From NCBI GenBank assembly GCA_027922465.2, contig BQMF02000204.1, forward strand, positions 124,001 through 188,000: DNA of 64,000 nucleotides. The letters run 5' to 3'. The stretch is from Turritopsis dohrnii (lineage: Eukaryota > Cnidaria > Hydrozoa > Anthoathecata > Oceaniidae). Below are positions 47,501 through 57,500 of the stretch, piece after piece (within the stretch, counting starts at the first letter, position 1; each line of letters begins with the position of its first letter). The notes beneath the pieces were generated by a model. The model was not told the origin of the DNA, did no database searches, and was given only the letters and a program-made list of their open reading frames with translations. The position numbers and the translations under genes are program-made.

Positions 47501-48419
47501 AAATGAATCCAACAACAAATGACACACCATTTTATACTGAAAATAAACCCATTAAAAACTGTTGACGACAGCCTGTTTCCAGGGAACTGTCAGTGTGTTC
47601 ATAAGTATGAGGGCAATTTTCCCAACAAAATGGAAGGTTGTTTTTTTCTGATAACCGTCACATTCTCATGCATGCTCATATCAACAGATGTTGGATTTGA
47701 AGTTCCAAACAAATTCCTTGTTGGCTATGCATTGGTAAGATGATTTTGCATTCATTTCATTTTCTTAAAAGAAAGCAAACTTTTAATACCTGACTTTTCC
47801 TTTGTTTAGGATTACAACGAATATTTTCGAGACTTAGATGTAGGTGAATTTAAATCTTCCATTTAATCTTTAGCATTTATTAGCGAAAAGTCTTAATTCT
47901 GCGATTTGCGACTTATCTAATGAAATAGTCTCCTTGTAATACATGACAAATAATAAGGAAAAACGAAGTGAGCACAAAACTATTAAAAGGATCAAATATT
48001 CTCGTTTTCTGGAATTCTCAAAGGAACAAATTAGTTCCTCTTACTACATGCCCTTCTTTACCTCGCCCCTGAAGTGATGCTGGTACATTTAAGAAGGTTT
48101 CAAGTTATATACGTCTCAGTTTTAAGAAAGTTACAATGTATTTGACCTCCTCCAAGTACTTGGCTGGTTTCGTCATTTACGCTATACAATTTGACATGTT
48201 TCGTCATTTACGCTATACAATTTGCTAAGCGATTTTCCAATGTTTCTTTTTGCGAATGAAAACCTTCTACGATCAGGTTTTGTATTGGTTACAAATGCTT
48301 TCATGTGGATGAGAAAAATGAATGCGCATAAGACGTTTCTTTACGATTGTTCCTCTCCCTTATTATTTCAGCACATTTGCGTCATAAACGATTCAGGCAA
48401 GAAGAAATACGCTGTGTGA
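44571..48419 (+). CDS. HPRT1: Hypoxanthine-guanine phosphoribosyltransferase, isoform A (proximal terminal exons)
   Basis: Eleven exons: 44571-44591, 45880-45986, 46318-46451, 46529-46578, 46836-46898, 46982-46999, 47116-47198, 47335-47381, 47688-47734, 47810-47839, 48372-48419; 215 residues (human 218). Exon sizes equal the human ones: 107, 134+50=184, 63 (human 66), 18, 83, 47, 47+30=77. So two introns (inside human exons 3 and 8) are extra. Motifs: DYKVYSTKHFNIPRHYEDA, LIPHGMVIDRIERLARDI, CILKGGFQF, LGLDFLRVKSYT, the PRPP loop NVLIVEDIIDTGKTM with the catalytic Asp, LLVKRR with the base-contacting Lys, and KFLVGYALDYNEYFRDLDH (Phe stacks on the purine; Asp binds Mg). Cytosolic purine salvage: hypoxanthine or guanine + PRPP to IMP or GMP. 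Confidence 0.97.
45165..45285. mobile_element. Fold-back MITE family F, copy in HPRT intron 1
   Basis: CCCAGGCAGCAAAATCGGCA ... AATGTGCCGGCTGGG; same core as the copies at 36911 and 48560. Confidence 0.85.
46982..46999 (+). CDS. HPRT1: 18-bp HPRT microexon
   Basis: AATGTTTTAATTGTAGAG encodes NVLIVE between TTTGCAG and GTAAGT. It is identical in length and position to human exon 5. Confidence 0.95.
48167..48224. repeat. Tandem duplication, 31-bp period
   Basis: Two copies of TTTCGTCATTTACGCTATAC + AATTTG in HPRT intron 10. Confidence 0.9.
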
Positions 48420-48559
48420 ACTGTCGAAACAATCCTGTTAGTAATGATTCGCAGAGAAGAAACTTTCAAAATCTTCGGAGATCTTTAAACTGTTTATCCG
48501 TTACTATGGTTACGTCCTTTCTGTTCACTATTTTACTTCACAGATCGTTTTAAAACATT

Positions 48560-48678
48560 CCCAGTGGGCAAAATCATCAAAAATCACTGCGACGGAGAGC
48601 ATATTTATTGAAACAATGTGTAGATTTTTATAGAAATGCACTCCTCCGTGGAGATCTTTAATAAATGTGCCGGCTGGG
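48560..48678. mobile_element. Fold-back MITE family F, copy between the two HPRT terminal cassettes
   Basis: CCCAGTGGGCAAAATCATCA ... AAATGTGCCGGCTGGG. It sits about 140 bp after the isoform A stop codon. Confidence 0.85.
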
Positions 48679-49417
48679 TTGCTTTTCCTCGCCTCGCGTT
48701 TGCTGAGTAGCTTAACTTTGTCTCCATGTATTTTTATATTTCACTGGTTTTGTAAACATTCTTGATCTCATGTGACTTAAAGAATCCATTTTGATTGGTT
48801 GTAGAAGCGTGTGAAATCTAGTTCGTCTGTTCGTACCTTTTAAGTTGATATTAGTTTATTTCTTGTGTTCTTTTTCTATCCCTGTTCACACCTACCGCAC
48901 CTATCTGGATAATTCATCTTATGCAATTCTATTTCACTGTTACTGTTCGGTTTTGAAGAGAGTTAATATATTACCTTTTAGTATAATATTTTATATTTGA
49001 TACCACCCGATGTAGTTTGAGTTTTATTGACTGTTTGTTGGTATTATGGTGTGATAAAAAGAATTTTTTTAATTGATATATTAATCACGTGACTTTATTT
49101 TCCTCCCATTCGAGACCCATGTCCATGGCTATGAATTTTGATTGATTATGGAAATGATTCTTCATATCAAACTATTATTAGACAGTATGTTCCGCAATTG
49201 AATATTGTGGCTTGGATTAAGTGACCGTTTGTAATCGGTGCAAAATCCAATAACTGCTTTATCGAACCATCCAAAAATTGAACAAAATCCTTAATTAGTA
49301 GAGCTGCAGAGGTAGTGATACGTAACCCTCTGAAAAACGCGCGAGTATACGCGGTTTGAAGTGTTGTCTGTGTGAGTCGAATTTTTCATATGAAAATAAT
49401 TTTACTTTCTGTTGTAG

Positions 49418-49872
49418 ACCTTGGTTTTGAAATCCCAAATCTTTGGATCAGTGGTTATGGAGGTTTCGTAAGTACTTTCTTATGCTTTTAGAGGTTTTTT
49501 GGAACGAAATCAACTGATGGATAAGATATGACTTTCGTTTATTTCAGGATTACAACGAATACTTTCGCGATTTAGATGTAAGAAAATATATATTTTTTTT
49601 GTATGAGGGCGTTTGGTGGAAGCTGAAGGGTGTCTTGAGGGTGTCTGTTCTAATCGAGACAAAACAATCTTTGGTCTTGCAAATAAAATGAATGATTACA
49701 AAATCAAAATAGCAACTTTTGTAGTAGGCTACCCAGAATTTACTCAGAATTCTTTCTGATAAAGCCACAAGTCGTCAAGTCTGTTCATATAGACGCCACA
49801 TTGTTTTTTCAGCACATAGTTTTGATGAATGACCACGGTAAAAAGAAATATGCGGCAGAAAATCTGCAATGA
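49418..49872 (+). CDS. HPRT1: Second HPRT terminal-exon cassette (isoform B)
   Basis: Exons 49418-49467, 49548-49577 and 49813-49872 repeat the structure of 47688-47734, 47810-47839 and 48372-48419. Each has its own acceptor (TTGTAG, TTTCAG, TTTTTTCAG), donors GTAAGT and GTAAGA, identical phases and its own stop. Spliced from exon 47335-47381 it gives YLGFEIPNLWISGYGGFDYN then EYFRDLDHIVLMNDHGKKKY AAENLQ. Compared with isoform A the purine-stacking Phe becomes Trp, the next residue is Ile, and ALD becomes GGFD with one extra residue; the Mg-binding Asp and the downstream Arg are kept. The intact frames, splice sites and conserved NEYFRDLDH argue against decay. It may be an alternative ending or the remnant of a second gene copy whose upstream exons are gone. 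Confidence 0.85.
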
Positions 49873-51557
49873 ATCGTTTGTGACGTCAACATTCATTTCA
49901 TTGTCAACAAAACTTGCACAATAATTATAAGTGATCCTTCACAGAAAACATATCCTTTCACGCATTGGCATGTTGTCACTGTTTTGCACTCATTGGCATT
50001 CTGAAATACAGATGAATACAGGCACGGAGAAGGAGAGTGATGAAAAGATGCAAAAAGAAGAGGTGGTGGAGAGGAATATTTGATGTTCAACAAATCAACA
50101 CAAAATTATATAGAATTTGTTTTTGTAATTATACAATATAATTTTCTATATCAATTTTTTTTCAAAAAATTACTTGATATATATACTTTAAGTGTGTCTT
50201 CATTAACATCAACTTCCCGTAGGCAAATCTCTTATTTTTGTTTGAATGAACGATAACGCTCTCATCTCGATATCCCAAATAAAGTTAACCCAAATTTAGA
50301 TGAACGGTAGCCTTGATTCTGCACTTCTTCAAACGTAGACTTGAACTCGCGAATAAGATAAGTATTTCAATTTTGAGATCCCCCAGGATAGTATATATCC
50401 TTGTTTTATGTTCGACTTGTTTAGCTTTTTTATCTCGATTGTTTATAGTGTTCTGCTATGTAATGTGAGTCAATGATAAGCTAGGCTGTGATTTAGTTAG
50501 CTTGTCTGAATCAATGAAAATTATGAATCAATGAAAATTATGTGAATTTAATATCAGGAAATATTTTCAAAATGGTGACAGCATGTCCTTTCTTGCTTTG
50601 TGCTTTGTGCGATGAAAAGTGAATGCTTTCATTGTGACCAAGGAAAATACTGTTATAAAAGTTTGTTTGTTTGTTTGTTTGTTTATTTATTTCGAAGCAA
50701 TATCAAGACTTTTTGGTTTGACAGTTAAGATTTATACGTTTTGTATTGACTTAATGTTTCCATTATGATGCGAACTTAATATTGTTTCATGACAAAAACT
50801 GCAATGAACATTTTCGCACAGTGTGAACCATGCATAAGCGTGTGATTTGAATTTCGGATCACATCGAATACATTTCGGACGTATCAATAGGCAAATGTGG
50901 ATTTGACGACGTAAGCAAAACGTTTAAAAAGTTGAAAAGACGTTTTTCTATAATTGCAACTCCGTTATCAGTAAGACTTCAAAATATGAAGCACAAAACA
51001 TAAACACAAGTTCCACATAGAAAATGAGGTTTTTAATTACGCATAATTACGCCTTGTTGTCGTTGCGTAAAATCGTTAATCGGGGCCACCTGTTTTCGTA
51101 TTCCTATGGTGGGACGGCAGCTACGACGACGGGGGAACGAGAACGACGATGACCGAGGAAAACAATTCATTCATTCGACTTCATAATCTTCATAGATTTC
51201 CTGTAGAATGGAAGTCTATTTCAAGCTAAGCTATTGGGAAATTCATGAACCATCTTTAAAAGAAACTTCTTGAATTTTCTGTAAAACTTCTGTTGTTTTA
51301 GTGGTGAAGTATTTGCCATATTATAAAGTTAAATAATAAGTTATTTTGCACTGAAGATGGTTTTACCGAAAAGCTTATGCTAAAAAAGATTTTACACTTT
51401 TAATTCTGTTGTTTTGTTTTGTGATTCATTGTGCATGAATACACGTATATTTTTTTATTAGCAACCCAGTTTAAGCAACCCTTGGCACAAATCTTTAAAA
51501 AAACTTAAGCAACTTTCCTCCTTGACCCAAGTTTTTATCTAAAAAACTAAAACGAAA
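49873..51557. other. Intergenic stretch after HPRT
   Basis: Contains a GTTT tract at about 50660-50686. 51100-51160 is locally GC-rich with ACGACG repeats. I see no supportable gene. Confidence 0.4.
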
Positions 51558-51767
51558 ATGCAATCCCTGCTGAAAAAGTACCTGCATCCAGCAGATACCG
51601 ATGCAGATCTTTCTACTCATGAAGATTCCCAATCTGATTCTACTGACGATACTCTTACTCATAAAGATTTCCAAGCTGATTCTCCTGATGATCTTTCTAC
51701 TACAGAAGATCCTCAAGGTTATCCAGCTGCTGATTTCCCTGATCCAGAAGATCCACAAAGCGCCTAA
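51558..51767 (+). CDS. Possible small acidic repeat protein
   Basis: A 69-residue frame starting MQSLLKKYLHPADTDADLST made of about four imperfect 13-14-residue units with the pattern D-L-S/T-T-x-E/K-D-x-Q-x-D/Y-S/P. It is strongly acidic. No relative is recognised and there is no splice evidence; repeat structure alone can keep a frame open, so coding is uncertain. Confidence 0.3.
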   Translation: MQSLLKKYLHPADTDADLSTHEDSQSDSTDDTLTHKDFQADSPDDLSTTEDPQGYPAADFPDPEDPQSA

Positions 51768-52119
51768 AATCCAAAACTGACGTTATTGAGAGTATTGTAT
51801 ATGCTATGTTTCTATGTTTCTAACGCTTCTTTTTCTCTCATATGTGAGAACCTGACTCTCGCCCTCTCTCATTTATAGCGGTTTAAGGACTACCGACTAT
51901 TACCAGGCTAAGAACCCCCAAAATTTGAAAAAATCATTAATATCGAAAAAAAATGGACTTAAAGGCGCTTTGTCAAATCACGGTAGTATTAATACATTCC
52001 CCAAATTCCATCAATTGTAAATCACAGTCGAAATAATAAATATTTCACCTTTTCATGCAATTCTTCTTTTGTTCCAGTTTTCCCAAAATCTCTCATGCTA
52101 TATAGTCAATGCATCCATG

Positions 52120-52245
52120 TGTAATGATACTCGACGGGGAGTACTTATTTTCGGAGGGAGTACTTTTTTCCTACTAGGAAAGTAATGGAGAGTACTTATT
52201 TACTAGGTAATAAATACTGGGGAGTACTTTTTCTGAGGAGTACTT
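52120..52245. repeat. Degenerate GGAGTACTT repeat
   Basis: Six copies of GGAGTACTTTTT-like units, partly palindromic (AGTACT), irregular spacing. Confidence 0.7.
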
Positions 52246-52439
52246 TTTTACTGCGACACCGGAATTTCTGAAAGTTTTGGGGAAAGTTCGAGACAACGAA
52301 AACATCCGCGTTCATTAAAACCGTGTTAATTTGTGCCCCGCGTAATTTAACCGCCCATTATTAATGTATCGTGTAATATATTGTGATATTTTTCAATTTT
52401 TGTAAACAAATTGTTGAAACAACAGGTTTTCTATTTTTA

Positions 52440-52634
52440 TGTAAAAATACAAACATAACGAGTCACTCGCACAGTTTGAAACCTTACCACGCCAAAGTTA
52501 TAACCGGTATCTACGATTACCTGAGTTCAGAGAAAGGAAAAGCAATAATGAAAGATGGATGGAAGGCAACGGGGATACGAGAAGCATTAAACGATGCAAG
52601 ATTAAACGATAAGTGCTTTGAACCATTAGCATAA
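52440..52634 (+). pseudogene. Possible pogo/jerky-type transposase C-terminal fragment
   Basis: The frame ends LKPYHAKVITGIYDYLSSEK GKAIMKDGWKATGIREAL and onward to a stop. The pattern L-K-x-x-H-A-x-x-(I/V)-x-x-(I/L)-Y-x-Y-(L/M)-(S/T)-S-E...GW-x-x-(A/T)-G-I is like the C-terminus of pogo/CENP-B-type DDE transposases. No catalytic region is seen upstream. Confidence 0.4.
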
Positions 52635-54097
52635 TCAAATAGCAGACATTAAGACGCACACTGTTTGTATTTAGTTTTCTTTCTTGTGTTTTATTATGTA
52701 GGTAATATATTACGACTCAACGTTGAAGCTTTTGATTTCCTTTCGGTATTCGAAAATACACCTTCCAAGTCATTTAAGCTAATCCAGAGTCAAAAATACA
52801 AAAATAGTCCGCCTGTTAATTTCGTGTAAAGGTATACATCAAAATATGCACTGTATATGCACTATTTATGTACCATATCCTTCATTTCACCATTTGTTTT
52901 ATTTAAAACTCAACATTCACTGTTTCTTATTTTCCTTTCCCACAATGCCTCTCTACTTGACTGTTTTTCTTGTTTGGTCTTGAAATTTCAAAATTATTAC
53001 CGTTGCTACCGTTTCGCGCCATCTGGCTCTTGTTTAAGATTAATGTAAGCAACTGTTTTGCAATTTTCTTACAACAATATTACGCTCATAATATCATTAA
53101 AAACTGAACCAAGTTTTCCATGAGTTGCGTTCACGGAGTGTACGGCAATTCTTCTAATTTCGCGCGGGCCAAGGAATAACTATTTTCGGCAGTTTCTGCT
53201 ATTAAGTAGATCCCAAAAATTCCCCCGAAAATCCGCGTTAAATTAGAACTAAAATTTGAAAGAATAACAGTATTGTTAAAACCTGATGTGTTTGAGGTTT
53301 GTCTAGAATAAAATCCAGAACCCTACCTCGAAACTAATCTGGCACGACTTGTGATCGGGTTTTATTACGTTATAACTCAATAGTGGTCTCTACTGTTTCC
53401 AGTTCCCACTCCAATAATTAGTAGCTAGCAGTTTGAATAAGCGAGGTTAGACAAGATAAGTCGACCACAATACAGCGTTTCAACAGAAACTGTCAAATTT
53501 ATTTCTGCGAGGACCGAATTTCTAACCAATGAAAAGGCAAAGCAAAGTCCACAAGTTGATGCGCTTGATGTCCAATAGATCTTTCTCGAATTTCTCGCTT
53601 TTAACATTCAAACTGTTTCTTATTATTGGATGGGAACTGAGAATAATAGAAACTATTATGAAGTTGTAAAGTATTGAAATCAATGGAACAATGGATCGCA
53701 TAAAAACGAGGTTATGAAACTCGAGCACAGTTCAGAGTTTAAACTAAATATCGGGAAAGGTCCATTACAAAACATGAAAACTCAAAACGTGTAAAAGTTC
53801 ACAACATATTAAACTTTAAGTACAAAATGTTTTTCTTACATAGTAAAAAATGAAAAGAAAATATAGTGCAATGTGATTGTAAAAAAATGGCACCTAACAA
53901 CGCCGATGGCCTCGTTTTCAACCAGAAATTAGTAATACCCAAATTAGTAATACTCTAGTCGTTACCATAGAAACGAGACAAAACATGTTAACCGAACACA
54001 TTTCATGGTCACGTGATAGTTCAACAGCATTGCGCCTATTTGCGCTGCAATTTCATGATTTGCCATCAAAAGAAAATTGTTGTTGCAGCTGATTGGT
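52635..54097. other. 3' flank of the cubilin-like gene and intergenic DNA
   Basis: 53003-53034 shares a 30-bp motif with the SLC30A6 intron at 35781. No supportable gene. Confidence 0.4.
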
Positions 54098-54556
54098 TTA
54101 AAACACTTCTTTGTAAACCAATCGGAATCCGTTGTAGCGATTGTTTTCAGCATTAGAAACAAACTTGACAGTCACGTGGTTTGTTGTTGAGGTTCTTGGA
54201 GCTGGGTGATCGATTCCACAAAATTTTCCCCATGATATGCTTGGATACACGTCAAATAACTAAGAAAATACGAAATTGAGCGGAGGAGAGATTGTTGGAA
54301 AAGGTGTGGAGGAAGTTTGACAAATTTCCAACTCCAAAAAAATCGATTACATGCATGTTTACCTCTAGATAATCTGCAGTTGAACAATCAAGACCAGCAT
54401 CAGGAAACTGAAGTTCAAAATGAGTCACGTTCAATTGTATCTTTTTTCCAAAAGAGACCGTGATGTTCCATTCACAACTTAATGCGGCGCCGTAATACGA
54501 CGGGAAATTCGGGGATGTAAACGAACCTTCCGGTCCCGTAACTGAAGCACGGCAAA
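54098..54556 (-). CDS. CUB-16, last domain and stop
   Basis: Exons 54363-54556 and 54098-54259. CRASVTGPEGSFTSPNFPSY, SCEWNITVSFGKK, DCSTADYLE/LFDVYPS, KFCGIDHPAP, KFVSNAENNRYNGF (Asn replaces the calcium-type Asp), ending EVF-stop. Confidence 0.9.
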
Positions 54557-57500
54557 CTAAATAAATTCAAATCATGATTTCAACGGACAGCGCAAAAACA
54601 TGTCATATGAACCAAGTATCACAAATAACATAATCCAAACCTGTTTCAGACGCTACGTAAAGGAAAGAAAACCCGCTGTGCTCAGTAAATCTGTCAGATT
54701 TGAAATTCATATGCACAATATTGCCAGTACTATAAAAGCTGGGCGGGAGGGTGTCTCCGCAGTAAGAGCGATTGTTGAAGAGGGCGGAGGACGAAACTGC
54801 GTCGCCATCATATATTCTGACATAATCATACACACAGTTTCTAGCGTATTCAACGTGAAACACCACTGGATACAGTGAAATGGTTTGACCAACAGGAGCT
54901 TTGATGACGTAAGTGCAGTCGTTCTCTGAATTGTAGTTTAATGGATAGTTTGGCGAAGTGATCAATCCAGTGGAATCTTCATACGTCTGGTTACAGCCTT
55001 AATACAAGTTAAAGAATAGAAGTTTCGTAGAACTTCTTAGAGCTCAGAAGTGAGCTGATGATGATATACCTTTTATACTTTGATACGTCAGCAAAAAAGT
55101 TTCGTTAGTCCAAACTTGCCGAAACGACAGCCTGAGTAGACGACCAGAGGATGTAAAGTCTAGTTTACTGTTATTGCTGCATAAATTATGTTCCCTGTTT
55201 GATAGAAGGCCGTCCACGACATTTAACTGAGTGCTAGATGAAATAATAGATGAAATAATAGATGAAAAAGGGAAGTTAAACATAAAGCAGTAACAGCGTC
55301 TTTTTTTAATTTCTGAAAAACATTTTTTTTTTCCGATATGAGAAATGACTTAGACATCAATGCTTAAAATACCACTCAGATTAAAAATACCACTCAGATT
55401 AAAAAAACACTCAAATTAAGAATACCACTCAGATTAAAAAAAAAAAACTCAAAAACGTCATTAAAAAACATTTAAAGTTTGTCACTTATTTATCTGATGA
55501 AATATAGATCCTTCAAATAAGATTTCATGAAAACTCAACTATCACGTGCGTGTTTACTGTTTGTGAAGCCAACAAAACTCGAACACTCACCTGTCACACT
55601 CGCCACTACTCGACGATATATGAAACTGCTGAACGATTACTCGAATTTGCTCGTCTACTGGAGCTATTATTAACCAATCACAGTTGGCTCCAGACACCGT
55701 GTTTGTTGGATTACGTAATTCAATTTTGTTTCTATTAGCATACAACTTTTCTCCACAACCTAAAATGATGACGTATTTGTACACACCTCAATTCTAACAT
55801 TGCTACAAAGAACTCCATCAATGTCAAGAAACAAATACTTAACTTAAATTGCCAGTGTGCAGTTTTTCAAGCGCATCAGAGTTTCAAGATGGAATCTCAA
55901 GATGTACTTGGGACTTAAAATCGACCAATCAACACGAGAAGAAGAAGAATCAAAACATGGCGGACATTACCTGGCACGGTTTGATACGAAACAACAAATC
56001 GATTTTCACTTGCAGCCTCAATCCAACTTGAATAAAATCGAACGTATAAATGATTGTGGATGGAGATGATTGGTTCAGGAACGACGTCACCACAAAGTGC
56101 CCTGAAAAAAAAAAATAACAACAGTGAGCTAAGAAAAATGGGTGTGGACAAACTAACATCAGTTTTAATCCGGTAAATACCTGGTTCGTCGGAAATGATC
56201 ATCCGGATAACGTGCATCGTAAATAAAGATGAACCGGTTACACCCTTCATTTTCAAATAGAGGTATGTTCGCAAGATTGAATTCAGAGAATGTCAAGTTG
56301 ATTTTTTCGCCAAACGGCACTTCAATACGCCATCCGCAATCCAGATCAGTTGGCACAACTCCGGGGTAACCAGGACTTTTTATTACACCGCTGGTTGCGT
56401 TGAGACTTCCACCACAACCTGGTGAAAGAAGATTTGTAAAGATACAATATGTGGATTCATTAAGCCATTGAAAACTATTGACAATGAACTATAAATCTTA
56501 CTTAAGGACCCTTCAGAATACTCCAATTGAAAACCTCGGCCTCCCAGGCTGTGGTCACTCTTGAATTTGATATAAAGAAGGTTGCCAGTACTTTGGAGCG
56601 GTGGTGGACCCATACCGCCACAAAACCGTCCAAAAAGCGGCGAGTCTTTCGTTCCTCCGTCACGTATTTCCACGTAATCATACCGACAACTCGGACCGGA
56701 ATATTCCAAATCAAATGATTTCGTCAGAAGAGAAATCCGTTTTCCAACGGGAAACTCGATAACCCATTCACATTCCTCTTCATGGTTGTATTTGTCTTCG
56801 TGAAGAAGTTGAACGACTCCTTTTGACGAATCTTGTATTCGCTCACCACAGGCTATTAAAGAACAAGTTAAACAAAGTCTTGAGTTAACAAGTACGTAGA
56901 CAAATTTGTCTCCCAGTAAGAAAACGCAAGAAAAGCCTGGAACCATCAAACTACGATCTGTTCATGCGAACTTTCTGTAGCACTCCCTTTAAGACCTGAG
57001 AACAAACTGATCGAGTACAAAAAAAGAACTAGTTACTGCAGTGAAGGTTTTCCACAAACCTGCTATCATATGTGACTTCACCCGATAATTCCCGATGTCG
57101 GTCACGTTATCCGATACGAAGCGGATGAACAATTGATGGTATGGCGTATCATATGTCGGTGGCAAACCGTCTCCGCATAGTTTGGTGATCAGCGGCGAAT
57201 CGAAGTCTAAACCTCCTCGAAGTTCCACAAAATCAGAACACTCGCCGAACGAATTAGAAGGGGGTAACATAAACTCGTTTTCAATCATTTTCACATGGTA
57301 ATGAGGCTGCAGGTCAACCACCCAACGGCAATCTTGATTTGCGGGATAGGTTAACGGATAGTTTGGTGTTTTGGCGTAACCACCACGCCCTTTGATAACG
57401 CCTCCACAACCTAATGGCATATGACAAAGGCATTCATAACATTAAGCCAATCGAGTACTAAAACCAAAAGAAACGAAAACATACCTGTGTTAAAGGAGAG

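Noticed and set aside
49418..49872. The second HPRT cassette as a degraded pseudogene
   Set aside because: All three exons keep open frames, consensus splice sites, the same phases and key catalytic residues, which decay would not preserve.
51495..51758. Minus-strand frame antisense to the acidic repeat
   Set aside because: Mirror of the tandem repeat; composition is unlike a protein.
54600..54878. Plus-strand frames across the CUB region (also 56527-56718, 57675-58049)
   Set aside because: They are shadows of the minus-strand CUB exons, which have domain motifs and splice sites.
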